DNA from: CBDDDW01 sp965226805
GTDB taxonomy: Bacteria; Chloroflexota; Dehalococcoidia; Lucifugimonadales; JAGWBF01
Direction of reading: 5' to 3'
DNA length: 38,684 bases
NCBI GenBank assembly: GCA_965226805.1
Contig: CBDDDW010000005.1
Location: 1-38,684, forward strand
The notes beneath the pieces were generated by a model. It was not told where the DNA came from. It ran no database searches and saw only the letters and a list, made by a program, of their open reading frames with translations. Below are positions 8,321 through 16,117 of the stretch, one piece after another. Position 1 is the first letter of the stretch; each line of letters starts with the position of its first letter. The position numbers and the translations under genes were made by a program.

Positions 8321-8800
8321 ATGCTAGCTGAAGTAGGAAACGTTGCCCCTAACTTTACACTTGTATCGGGAGACAACGAGCGGTTCAGCCTGAGCCAGTT
8401 CAGGGGACAGAAGCACGTCGTCCTCTCCTTTCATATCTTCGATTTCACTGCCGGCTGAACCATCCACGCCTCCTCGTTCATGTTGCACCACGACCGGCTC
8501 GAGGAGAAGGGTGCCCAGGTACTGGGCATAAGCTGCGACACGGTTGCCTCACACCGGGCCTGGGCTGAGGATATGGGAGGGCTCCCATATCCAGAGCTCT
8601 CTGACTTCCAACCCAAAGGACAGGTCAGCGAGGCCTACGGACTATACGAACCCCAGACGGGGGCAAGTAGACGGGCGGTAGTCCTGGTGGACAAGACTGG
8701 GATCATCCGCTATCGAAAAGTCTACGTTGCGCCCCATTTGCCGGACATCGAGGAGATACTCGATGAGCTGGACAAGCTCAACAAGCCCCAGGTCCCGTGA
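8321..8800 (+). CDS. Peroxiredoxin with selenocysteine at the peroxidatic position (in-frame TGA)
   Basis: AhpC/TSA-type thiol peroxidase that reduces hydroperoxides in the cytoplasm. ATG 8321 has GAGG eight bases upstream. The frame runs 45 codons (GNVAPNFTLVSGDNERFSLS, then FHIFDFTAG), meets TGA at 8456-8458, and continues without interruption in the same frame to TGA 8798-8800. Reading the TGA as selenocysteine gives 159 residues with U46 in T-A-G-U, exactly where peroxiredoxins have the peroxidatic Cys (TxxC). The remainder is typical: GISCDTVASHRAWAED (possible resolving C), SDFQPKGQVSEAYGLY, and RRAVVLVDKTGIIRY. A hairpin lies just downstream of the TGA. Alternative: a Cys TGC to TGA nonsense mutation. 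The next gene, a methyltransferase, starts within about 8 bases. Confidence 0.82.
8470..8506 (+). promoter_or_regulatory. Candidate bacterial SECIS hairpin
   Basis: Starting 11 bases after the in-frame TGA, CTCCTCG (8470-8476) pairs perfectly with CGAGGAG (8500-8506). The 23-base interval can form a short inner helix (GTTG with CGAC, loop CACCA). The distance from TGA to the apical loop, about 27-32 bases, is in the range for SelB-recognised hairpins. The loop does not show an obvious guanine at its first positions, so the exact fold is uncertain. Confidence 0.5.
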
Positions 8801-8807
8801 GGTGGGG

Positions 8808-9549
8808 GTGCGTGCCAGCGACCGGTGGAGGGCTATGGTAGAGGCGGAGCACGCCCAGTCCGAAAGGATCAGGACCGAGGCGCCTCCCGATGACCACTGG
8901 CAGCCCTTCGCCAAGAGTTTCATGGCCGATCCCCATCGCTCCGATGATCCCCTGCTGAACCGTCTTCTACGGGACATAGAGTCCCAGGACTCCGTCATCG
9001 ATGTGGGCGCTGGTGGTGGGCGGCTGGCACTTCCTCTAGCCCTGCGTTGCCGCCATGTGACCGCCGTGGAACCATCCTCAAGCATGACATCCATCCTCCT
9101 CCAACAATCCGCGCACTTCGGGAGTGACAACATCTCACTTGTTCAGGCGCGGTGGGAAGAAGCGGTGCTAGACTCGGAAGACAAAGTTCTCTGCGCCCAC
9201 GTGGTATATACGGTCAGGGACATCGCCGCCTTCCTGAAGAAGCTGGAAGTCCACGCGCGGCGTCTCGTGATGGTCGTGCTCTTTGAAGCACCTCCCCAGA
9301 GTGGGATATATCCCCTGTGGGAACGAGTCCATCGAGATGCTGCCGCCACAAGCAATGGGCCGGTTCGATAGCTTCCATCAGGCGGCAGACCAGCTAGCCC
9401 TCCGCCTGTTTCTGCCGCCGGGCAGCCCCAAGAGCCGCCTGTTGGAACAAATATTGCGTGACACCTTGGTAGAGACGGACGGTGTGATGAGGCTAAGGGA
9501 TGCCAAGCCGCTGGCTCCCGCACTGGTCTCGTGGCGGCCAAGTCCCTAA
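8808..9549 (+). pseudogene. Class I SAM-dependent methyltransferase, frame-broken
   Basis: Rossmann-fold methyltransferase, substrate unknown. The SAM-binding motif I is VIDVGAGGGRLALPLA, and the acidic end of strand 2 is AVEPS. The first frame stops at 9371 after YPLWERVH. The family-like C terminus (MLPPQAMGRFDSFHQAADQL and on to VSWRP) continues in another frame to 9549. Frames cross around 9325-9350, and a linker seems shortened there as well, so a small deletion that changed frame fits better than one missing base. The start is taken at GTG 8808 with GAGG five bases upstream; GTG 8802 or ATG 8835 are alternatives. It follows the selenoprotein gene closely, probably the same transcript. 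If 9371 is the true stop, the protein lacks its C-terminal strands. Confidence 0.65.
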
Positions 9550-9734
9550 ACAGATCGGGGCGATGGGTCTCTTGTGGATCGAGCAAACTTACCCCGCCAG
9601 ATCGCCGCCAGCGCCACCGGGAATCACATTGGCACCGTAGGCCGGGGTGAATGTTACTTACTCTCTTTGGGGTCAGGGTAGCCGCACGGCCGGTTGAAGG
9701 GTAGAATATTATGTAACCTGGGAGCCGAGGTGAC

Positions 9735-10424
9735 ATGATGCATGGGTCGATAGCCCTTGTGGGTGGGGACGAGTTCCGCCCTGGCTGCGAGGAGATGGAC
9801 ACACGTATATTGGTTCACACCGCCAGGGCGCAACCTCGGGTGGTGGTGATACCTACCGCGGCCGCGACGGGTCCAGAGAAGGCAGCCTCCAACGGGGTTG
9901 AGCATTTCTCCCGACTAGGGGCCAACGCCTCAGCTCTCATGGTACTAGACCGGCGTGACGCCAACGACGAAGAGTTGGCCGCGAGAGCCTCCTGGGCATC
10001 CATAGTCTACTTCACCGGAGGCAGCCCCGACTATCTGCTGACCACTCTGCGGAAGTCGAAGCTGCTGAGCGTCCTGGAAGAGCAAGTGAACGCTGGAGCT
10101 ATCTGGGCAGGGTCAAGCGCGGGAGCGATGGTGATGGGGTCGATGATGCGCCAGCCCACTTCCGGAGCTTGGGTGCACGGGCTCGGGATCGTGCAAAACA
10201 TGGCAGTGCTCCCCCACCACGAACGAAGTGATCCCGATGCGGTCGCGCAGGAACTGGACGACACGGCGCCTCCAGGACTTACGGTACTCGGTATCGACGC
10301 CAAGACCTGCTGTTTCGGCAGACCCGGCGAGTGGACAGTGCTGGGACTCGGCACTGTGACGGTTTACAGGGTGGGTTCCTGGACTTCTTACAGCTCTGGT
10401 GAAAGCCTGCCATCGTGGTTCTGA
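9735..10424 (+). CDS. Peptidase S51 family protein (cyanophycinase / dipeptidase E-like)
   Basis: Class I glutamine-amidotransferase-like fold with a serine nucleophile. The elbow is AGSSAGAMVMG with S128 in the nucleophile place. Strand 1 gives IALVGGDEF, and the YFTGGSPDYLL motif (about 92-102) is typical of the S51 family. The late LPHHERSD segment supplies a histidine pair near 175-180. Relatives hydrolyse Asp-containing dipeptides or cyanophycin; which applies here cannot be told. No signal peptide is seen, so it is likely cytoplasmic. Two adjacent ATGs (9735, 9738), with GAGG four bases before the first. 229 residues is normal for dipeptidase E-like members. It appears as a single gene, convergent with the response regulator. 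Confidence 0.85.
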   Translation: MMHGSIALVGGDEFRPGCEEMDTRILVHTARAQPRVVVIPTAAATGPEKAASNGVEHFSRLGANASALMVLDRRDANDEELAARASWASIVYFTGGSPDYLLTTLRKSKLLSVLEEQVNAGAIWAGSSAGAMVMGSMMRQPTSGAWVHGLGIVQNMAVLPHHERSDPDAVAQELDDTAPPGLTVLGIDAKTCCFGRPGEWTVLGLGTVTVYRVGSWTSYSSGESLPSWF

Positions 10425-10738
10425 GCGCAAGGCCCGAGGAGACAGAGACCGCTCCACCAGGACATCGGGAACAGAACCAACTGCCGCCTCGCCCGGAACG
10501 AGCTTACTCCGCTCCACACCGCTAGGGAATCAATTTCACCTGAAGTGTCGCAAGACGCTGGCTGACTATTCGACCGAAGTAGAGTGCCAGAGAAAGGCTC
10601 TCTCTAAAGCTAGACGAGCCAGGCCCGGCATGCCAGCCCGTAAAGCTAGGTAATTTGGACAGAATGTCCCCTAGGGTCCGGTACAGGGTAGAGGTTAAGT
10701 CACCGGCTGCAGCGTACTGCGAACGGCCTCCCCGCCAG
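10425..10738. other. 314-base convergent intergenic region, nothing recognised
   Basis: Lies between the ends of the S51 peptidase and the response regulator. I see no convincing coding frame, tRNA shape or terminator with a T-run; only minor self-complementary stretches (e.g. AGAGA...TCTCT near 10590). Confidence 0.5.
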
Positions 10739-11389
10739 CTAATCTCCGACGGGAAAGATGCCCAACTGAAGGGTGAAACGTATCAGCTCGGCCTGGGTGT
10801 GGAGGCCAAGCTTGCGCATCATCCGGGCGCGGTGCGTCTCGGCAGTGCGTGGGCTGATGGAAAGCCGGGTAGCGATTTGGGAGTTCTTGTAGCCCTCCAT
10901 CACAAAATATAGGACCTCTCGCTCCCTGTCAGTGAGCTTGCCCAGGGCGTCAGGCGCCGAGGCCACAGCTTTTTGGACGTAGGCTTCTATCGCACGTTCG
11001 GATAAGGGTGGGCTCAGATAGCGGCGACCCTCCGCGACTTCCCTCACCGCCTGTACCAAATCAGTGGAACTGGCCCCCTTGAGGACGTACCCCGCAGCAC
11101 CGTTCCTCAGCGCCTCCATTACGTAAGCTTCGTTGGCGTACATTGAAAGTATGACGACATAGGTGTCCGGGGTACGCCTGCGGACTTGCCGGATCACCTC
11201 GAGACCGTTGAGCCCCGGCATCTTGATATCGAGGATCAACACGTCCGGCTGTACACTCTGTACGAGATCGGCCACCTCCAGCCCGTCGGCGGCTTCCCCG
11301 GTAACGGAGAAATCGGGCTCGGCCTCCAGCAAGGCCCGTAGCCCCTGCCGCACGATCTGATGATCGTCCGCCAACACTATGGTCGTCAT
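10739..11389 (-). CDS. NarL/FixJ-family response regulator
   Basis: Two-component transcription factor. The N-terminal receiver domain (1-120) has the acidic pocket D8/D9, phospho-acceptor D54 (DVLILDIKMPG), the conserved Ser/Thr switch (VILSM) and Lys (VLKGAS). The C-terminal LuxR-type HTH (about 145-210) reads LTDREREVLYFVMEGYKNSQ and then SISPRTAETHRARMMRKL. ATG at 11389. No histidine kinase is adjacent on either strand, so its partner is elsewhere and its regulon unknown. Both flanking intergenic regions (10425-10738 and 11390-11660) are long, consistent with a stand-alone transcription unit. Family call is secure; physiological signal cannot be inferred. Confidence 0.95.
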   Translation of the reverse strand: MTTIVLADDHQIVRQGLRALLEAEPDFSVTGEAADGLEVADLVQSVQPDVLILDIKMPGLNGLEVIRQVRRRTPDTYVVILSMYANEAYVMEALRNGAAGYVLKGASSTDLVQAVREVAEGRRYLSPPLSERAIEAYVQKAVASAPDALGKLTDREREVLYFVMEGYKNSQIATRLSISPRTAETHRARMMRKLGLHTQAELIRFTLQLGIFPVGD

Positions 11390-11660
11390 GCTCTAAACAC
11401 CCGCTTCCCTTTCGTGGCTCGGCTGTGTACGGGCGCTCTCCAGCCGGCGAGAAGGCCGCTGACGCACAGGGCCCATCTCGATTAGCCAGTCGGGTACCTT
11501 TGGATTATATCACGATGCGCCTATCCAAGGCTGATCCTCAAGCTTGGTCACGTCTCGGCGGCGTGACCCCTCCGTCCGCTGGAATGGACACTCCCCGCGG
11601 CTGTCCCTATACTCCTCGGTATCTGGCTGCACTACGTGAACTTAGAAGAGAGGTATGGAG

Positions 11661-12548
11661 ATGGAGAAGGCCGACCCCGAGGAGGGATGGCTAAAAACGT
11701 CACAAATCCAGATGCGCTATCTGGACTGGGGCAGGCTCCTGCCGAATCATCGGCGCGGAACCGCTTCCGGCGTGGTCGCGCTACACGGGCTGGCGTCGTC
11801 ATGCCACTGGTACGACTTACTGATACCACACCTCACGCACACCTATCGTTTCATTGCCCCCGACCAGCGAGGCCACGGCCAGACCGACCAGCCGCCCAGT
11901 GGCTATGACTGGGACACCCTGTCTGGAGATATAGTGGAAGCCATGGACCAGCTGGGTCTCTCGCGGGTGTCGGTTATAGGCCACTCCTGGGGAGCCAGCG
12001 TCGCATTGGGTGTGGCTGCTAGGTACCCTGACAGGATCTCCGCGTTGGTGCTCATCGACGGAGGATTTTTCGACTGGACCCTCTGGCCGGGCGCCAGCTG
12101 GGAGTGGTTCAAAGACACTCTCCGGCCTCGGATCGTATCGGGTACATCCCTGGAGTATCTGGAGAGCCAGCGCCGGCTGCTGCCCGAATGTTGGGTCGAC
12201 CAGCTTGAATCTATAGTCATGAGCATGGTGCGCATCACGCCCGACGGCACAGTCAGAGATATCCTGGAGCCCTCCAACCACGCCCAGGTGCTGGAAGCTA
12301 TGTGGAACGAACCGCCCTCCACAGTCTTCCACCTGATACAGAGTCCCACTCTGATCGTATCAGCGGAGCCACGTCGGGGACGCGGACACGGGGAGTTCGC
12401 CAGAATCAAACGCGAGAGTGCAAGCGCAGCTGAATCGGCCATCTCCGATTGCAGGGTCGAGTGGATACCCGACACGATCCACGACATCGGATATCATAAG
12501 CCCCAGATGCTAGCCCGTGTACTGCGCAGCTTCCTGCCACAAGAGTAA
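11661..12548 (+). CDS. Alpha/beta hydrolase
   Basis: Cytoplasmic alpha/beta-hydrolase-fold esterase, lactonase or epoxide-hydrolase-like enzyme of unknown substrate. The oxyanion motif is LHGLASSCHWYD, followed by APDQRGHGQTDQP. The nucleophile elbow is GHSWG (Ser about residue 109 from this start), and the catalytic His is in the WIPDTIHDIGYH segment near the C terminus. A cap domain (about 125-215) is Trp- and Arg-rich. Two starts are possible: ATG 11655 has GAGG only one base away, while ATG 11661 has the same GAGG seven bases upstream, so 11661 is preferred. Flanked by non-coding DNA on both sides; no operon partner. Substrate remains open. Confidence 0.88.
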   Translation: MEKADPEEGWLKTSQIQMRYLDWGRLLPNHRRGTASGVVALHGLASSCHWYDLLIPHLTHTYRFIAPDQRGHGQTDQPPSGYDWDTLSGDIVEAMDQLGLSRVSVIGHSWGASVALGVAARYPDRISALVLIDGGFFDWTLWPGASWEWFKDTLRPRIVSGTSLEYLESQRRLLPECWVDQLESIVMSMVRITPDGTVRDILEPSNHAQVLEAMWNEPPSTVFHLIQSPTLIVSAEPRRGRGHGEFARIKRESASAAESAISDCRVEWIPDTIHDIGYHKPQMLARVLRSFLPQE

Positions 12549-12583
12549 CAGCGCCCCGCATTTCAACGACATCACCCACGTGG

Positions 12584-12611
12584 GTAGGGGCTACCCATGC
12601 GTCGTCCCTAC
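12584..12611. repeat. 28-bp REP-like palindrome, copy 2 (degenerate)
   Basis: GTAGGGGCTACCCA then TGCGTCGTCCCTAC, matching the length and outer arms of the perfect copy at 8122-8149 but with several arm mismatches. It overlaps a 12-bp palindrome ACCCACGTGGGT at 12574-12585. Confidence 0.6.
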
Positions 12612-12654
12612 GCCGCAGCCATGAGCACGATCAGTGCGCGTTTTCCCCCATCAA

Positions 12655-12693
12655 TGTGACTCAGGTCACATCCCACATGTGAGCGAGTTCACA
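12655..12693 (+). promoter_or_regulatory. Two tandem CRP-type operators (TGTGA-N6-TCACA)
   Basis: Site 1 at 12655-12670 and site 2 at 12678-12693 are both exact matches to the CRP half-site pair, with centres 23 bp apart. If the TATCAA at 12716-12721 is the -10, transcription starts near 12727 and the sites centre near -42 and -65, the classic class II position plus an upstream site. They precede the zinc-ribbon/HTH gene on the plus strand. Confidence 0.75.
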
Positions 12694-12715
12694 GACATCT
12701 CCGGCGGCCAGCGAG

Positions 12716-12721
12716 TATCAA
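12716..12721 (+). promoter_or_regulatory. Possible -10 of a CRP-dependent promoter
   Basis: TATCAA lies 22 bases downstream of the second CRP-type operator. No TTGACA-like -35 is present, as expected where an activator replaces it. Called only because of the operator spacing. Confidence 0.35.
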
Positions 12722-12759
12722 TGATTTAGCAACACCGATATGGCCATCAGGGGGTGCGC

Positions 12760-13251
12760 ATGATGTTGTGTCTGCTGAAAAGCTGCACGAAGTGTAACGG
12801 AGATCTGGCCCTGGAAGACGGCCCCTGGAAATGCATACAGTGCGCCCGATATTACTATGTCGAACCCAACAACATCTTCAAGGAGTTACGGGCTCCGGTC
12901 CTCGCTGGACTCCCTTTCCCAGAGACCGCGAGCCGTCCCACCGTGCAAGAAGACGACTTGAGCGCGGACCCCGAGATAGCCGGTGTCTCTCACATCGCTC
13001 CAAAGCCGGCTCCCATGAGCCTTCTGAGAAGAAGACGCAACACGCGCGACGGCAGGTCCGCGAGAAATATCAACTCGTACATCCGGGCCAAGAATCTCGG
13101 AGAAGCCCGGTGGTGGGACCGGAACAGACAGGTCGTAGAGTACCTGGACCGTGGGCTATCCGTCCCGGAGATATCCCAGCTCACGGAAATGGGCCCCAGA
13201 CAGATACGCATGATAAGAGAGCGGCTGACAGACATCAGAGCCGCAGCGTAG
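12760..13251 (+). CDS. Small zinc-ribbon protein with C-terminal helix-turn-helix
   Basis: Not a family I can name. From ATG 12760 (GGGGG five bases upstream; a GTG at 12754 is also in frame) the protein has 163 residues. Residues 9-28 form CxxC-x12-CxxC, a zinc-ribbon pattern. A low-complexity linker and a basic patch (LLRRRRNTRDGRSARN) follow. The last ~45 residues (RQVVEYLDRGLSVPEISQL then MGPRQIRMIRERL) read like a resolvase/sigma-type HTH. This suggests a small DNA-binding regulator. Two perfect CRP-type sites precede it, so it may be a cAMP/CRP-family-controlled secondary regulator. It is followed by a strong hairpin at 13270-13328. Function is inferred from layout only. Confidence 0.75.
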   Translation: MMLCLLKSCTKCNGDLALEDGPWKCIQCARYYYVEPNNIFKELRAPVLAGLPFPETASRPTVQEDDLSADPEIAGVSHIAPKPAPMSLLRRRRNTRDGRSARNINSYIRAKNLGEARWWDRNRQVVEYLDRGLSVPEISQLTEMGPRQIRMIRERLTDIRAAA

Positions 13252-13269
13252 CCACTAGACCTTTTTCAT

Positions 13270-13328
13270 CAGGCTCGCCCACCCATTCTGACTGCCTACG
13301 ATGGCGTTGGGATGGGTGGGCGAGCCTG
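13270..13328. repeat. 17-bp perfect inverted repeat downstream of the zinc-ribbon gene
   Basis: CAGGCTCGCCCACCCAT at 13270-13286 pairs perfectly with 13312-13328, leaving a 25-base loop. It begins 19 bases after the zinc-ribbon/HTH gene. No T-run follows on either strand, so it is not a standard intrinsic terminator. It could end transcription with Rho, protect the 3' end, or be a REP-type element. Confidence 0.75.
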
Positions 13329-13333
13329 GCCAA

Positions 13334-13363
13334 TTGACTTGCCACTCTCCTATGTGATATACC
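13334..13363 (+). promoter_or_regulatory. Possible promoter of hemA-hemL
   Basis: TTGACT at 13334-13339, an 18-base spacer and TATACC at 13358-13363. It would give a leader of about 150 bases before the hemA GTG at 13518. Confidence 0.4.
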
Positions 13364-13517
13364 GTAATCAGCCTGTTCGCTCGGTGTCTGGGCTAGCTTC
13401 TAGCAGCTCGGCTCTCCAGGAAATCACCCGAGTGTTTCAGGTAGAATGATGTAAGGCGCACGGCGCTACTCAGAGGGAAAAACCTCCATCGCGTCGCCGA
13501 TCATCACAGGAGCAGCA

Positions 13518-14801
13518 GTGGAATTCCTCGTAGTGGGCTTGAATCACCGGACCGCCCCTCTCGAAGTACGTGAACGCTTAGCGTTAACCAAATCCCAGCT
13601 ACCGGAAGTCCTCAAGACCATGGGCAGCTACGCAGGTCAAGGGGTGATCATCTGCACCTGCAACCGCTCAGAGGTGTACACAATGAGCGGCGACGATCAC
13701 CAGAAGGAGCTGGTTGAACAGTTCTTATCCGACTATTCCGGCGTCTCCAGCGATGAGATTCGCCGTTATGTTTACCGCTACAGCCAAGAGGAGTGCATAA
13801 ACCACCTGTTTCGTGTCACCTCCAGTCTTGACTCAATGATCCTGGGGGAAGGGCAGATCTTACGCCAGGTAAAGGATTCCTTCGACGCTGCAGTCCTGGC
13901 CAACACAGTCCACGGCCCCCTTTCCCGCCTGTTTCACCAAGCACTCAGGGTCGGCAAGAGAGTCCGCAGGGATACGAGCATCAGCCAGAACGCTCTTTCC
14001 GTGAGCCGGGCATGTGTAGAACTTGCCAGGCGGACTCTTGGGGATCTGAAAAACCTCACCGTTATGGTCATCGGAACGGGCGATGCCGGCAAGCTGGCGG
14101 CCAGGGCATTAAACGAATCGGGCGTGCGGCGAGTGGTGGTGACCAACCGCACCTACAATCGCGCCGCGGGATTAGCCGAGGAGTTGGGAGGGGAGGTCAT
14201 CCCTTTTGAGGACATGTCGAAAATGTTGGATGGCGTGGATATTGTGATAGGTTCCACCGGCTCCCCGGGCTACGTACTGGAAGCCGAGGCGGTGCGGAGA
14301 GCCATGGCCACCCGGTCAGGACGTCCCCTGTTTCTTATTGACATTGCCGTACCAAGGGATATCGACCCCGACGTAGCCAATGTGCCAAATGCCCACCTCT
14401 ACAATATGGACGACCTGGAAACGATCTCCGAGTCCAATCGACAGGAGAGGGAGGGCGAAGCTCAGCAGGCCAGGGAGATTGTGGAACGTGAAGTAGAGGA
14501 GTTTCTGAAGTGGTACCGAACGCTGAACGTGGTACCAACCATCACCGCCCTGCGCATGCAAGCAGAGGATATAAGGGACGCGGAAATGGCCAAGCTACTC
14601 AAGAGGCTTGACCACAAGCTCTCCCCAGAGGAGATCGAATCTATCGAGGCGATGAGCCGGTCCATCGTGAACAAGCTCCTACACAATCCCACCAGCGCCC
14701 TCAAAGACAATGGCAGGCCAGATCACCTTGAACTGACCAGAGAGCTGTTCAGACTCGACACCCACCTCCTTACGAGCGCGGAGGAGTATGTGCAGGGGTA
14801 A
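13518..14801 (+). CDS. hemA: Glutamyl-tRNA reductase
   Basis: First enzyme of the C5 route to tetrapyrroles: NADPH-dependent reduction of glutamyl-tRNA(Glu) to glutamate-1-semialdehyde. The N terminus VVGLNHRTAPLEVRE is diagnostic. The catalytic cysteine is C48 in ICTCNRSEVY, and the substrate motif SLDSMILGEGQI follows. The NADP-binding Rossmann segment is VMVIGTGDAGKLAARAL (about 179-195). The C-terminal helical dimerisation domain spans about 310-420. GTG start at 13518 with AGGAG upstream. hemL begins 24 bases later, so the pair is co-transcribed and gives channelled production of 5-aminolevulinate. Length and all landmarks are normal. Confidence 0.97.
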   Translation: MEFLVVGLNHRTAPLEVRERLALTKSQLPEVLKTMGSYAGQGVIICTCNRSEVYTMSGDDHQKELVEQFLSDYSGVSSDEIRRYVYRYSQEECINHLFRVTSSLDSMILGEGQILRQVKDSFDAAVLANTVHGPLSRLFHQALRVGKRVRRDTSISQNALSVSRACVELARRTLGDLKNLTVMVIGTGDAGKLAARALNESGVRRVVVTNRTYNRAAGLAEELGGEVIPFEDMSKMLDGVDIVIGSTGSPGYVLEAEAVRRAMATRSGRPLFLIDIAVPRDIDPDVANVPNAHLYNMDDLETISESNRQEREGEAQQAREIVEREVEEFLKWYRTLNVVPTITALRMQAEDIRDAEMAKLLKRLDHKLSPEEIESIEAMSRSIVNKLLHNPTSALKDNGRPDHLELTRELFRLDTHLLTSAEEYVQG

Positions 14802-14825
14802 GGTCCTGGGACCGCGGCGGCGGTG

Positions 14826-16115
14826 ATGAGACAGACCAGGTCGCGACAGCTCTTTTCCCAGGCGCAGCAATACATCCCCGGAGGCGTCAATAGCCCGGTA
14901 CGTTCTTTCCGATCGGTAGACGGGCACCCCAGGTTCATAGAGCGGGGACAAGGGTCCAGAGTATGGGACGTAGACGGCAACGAATACCTGGACTACCTTT
15001 GCTCCTGGGGCCCGTTGATCCTGGGCCACGCACACCCAGAGGTTGTGGACGCGGTGAAACGTGCCGCCGAAGGTGGTACCAGCTTCGGCGCTCCCACCGA
15101 ACGCGAGGTGGAGCTGGCCGAGATCATCTGTGGCGCCTTTCCCTCCATCGACAGAGTCCGTCTCGTCAATTCGGGCACCGAAGCCTGCATGAGCGCCATA
15201 CGGCTGGCGAGAGCTTACACGAGCCGCAACAAGATCCTCAAGTTTTCCGGCTGCTACCATGGCCACGCCGACGGGCTGTTGGTGAAGGCGGGATCAGGCG
15301 CTCTGGCCCAGGGCATCCCCACCAGCGCCGGAATTCCCGAATCCTACGCCTCGCAGACGCTGGTAGCCGAGTACAACGACCTGGACTCAGTTACGAGATT
15401 TTTCGCGGAATTCGCCGAGGACGTGGCGGCAGTCATAGTCGAGCCCGTGGCCGGAAACATGGGCGTCGTACCGCCTTCCCAGGGCTTCCTGGAAGGTCTC
15501 CGGCGGCTCACGCGACTCAATGGGGCACTTCTCATCTTCGACGAGGTGATCACGGGGTTCCGAGTAGCCAGCGGCGGCGCCCAGGCCGCTTACCGTGTGA
15601 ATGCCGATATTACCTGTCTCGGCAAGATCATCGGAGGTGGGTTGCCGGTGGGAGCCTACGGGGGAGCAAAAGAAATAATGGACATGGTCGCACCCCTGGG
15701 ACCTATGTATCAGGCGGGTACCCTCTCGGGAAATCCACTGGCGGTCAGTGCCGGTGTCGCTACCCTCAAGGTCCTCCAGCGGGCCGGTGTGTACGAGCGG
15801 CTGGACACCCTCGGCTCTCAACTGGCGCAAGGGCTCAAGAATGCTGCAACAGAGGTCGGTGTACCCATCACCGTGAACAGGGTGGGATCCATGTTCACGA
15901 CCTTCTTCGGCGCCGGCCCGGTGGATACCCTCGCAAGAGCAGAGCAGGCAGATACCCAGACCTACGCGAGCTTTTTCAACAAGATGCTGGATAGCGGAGT
16001 GTACCTCGCTCCTTCCCAATATGAGGCGGGGTTCGTGTCCCTGGCCCACAACGAAGAGGATATCGGCCGGACGATAGCGACGGCTGAGGAGGCGCTGCGC
16101 CAGCTCAAAATTTAG
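14826..16115 (+). CDS. hemL: Glutamate-1-semialdehyde 2,1-aminomutase
   Basis: PLP-dependent aminomutase converting glutamate-1-semialdehyde to 5-aminolevulinate, directly after hemA. Landmarks: YIPGGVNSPVRSF at the N terminus, LVNSGTEACMSAIRLAR (phosphate-binding), YHGHADGLLVKAGSG, FDEVITGFR (PLP-ring aspartate), and the Schiff-base lysine in CLGKIIGGGLPVGAYGG at about residue 267. The gating loop GTLSGNPLA is intact. ATG 14826 is preferred over the adjacent GTG 14823; the ribosome binding site is weak, fitting translational coupling to hemA. At 429 residues it is standard. A 54-codon gene starts two bases after its stop. Confidence 0.97.
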   Translation: MRQTRSRQLFSQAQQYIPGGVNSPVRSFRSVDGHPRFIERGQGSRVWDVDGNEYLDYLCSWGPLILGHAHPEVVDAVKRAAEGGTSFGAPTEREVELAEIICGAFPSIDRVRLVNSGTEACMSAIRLARAYTSRNKILKFSGCYHGHADGLLVKAGSGALAQGIPTSAGIPESYASQTLVAEYNDLDSVTRFFAEFAEDVAAVIVEPVAGNMGVVPPSQGFLEGLRRLTRLNGALLIFDEVITGFRVASGGAQAAYRVNADITCLGKIIGGGLPVGAYGGAKEIMDMVAPLGPMYQAGTLSGNPLAVSAGVATLKVLQRAGVYERLDTLGSQLAQGLKNAATEVGVPITVNRVGSMFTTFFGAGPVDTLARAEQADTQTYASFFNKMLDSGVYLAPSQYEAGFVSLAHNEEDIGRTIATAEEALRQLKI

Positions 16116-16117
16116 AA

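Noticed and set aside
8480..8800. Short separate peroxiredoxin-like gene starting after the TGA
   Set aside because: It would lack the catalytic site, and the upstream half in the same frame is clearly the same protein with its own ribosome binding site.
10399..10653. 84-codon frame after the S51 peptidase
   Set aside because: Biased Arg/Ser-rich composition, no ribosome binding site, overlaps the peptidase end.
13270..13328. Intrinsic terminator
   Set aside because: Strong stem but no T-run on either strand.
14963..15994. 343-codon open frame inside hemL
   Set aside because: Same strand, other frame, composed of Arg/Gly-rich GC-driven sequence with no domain; hemL is unmistakable.
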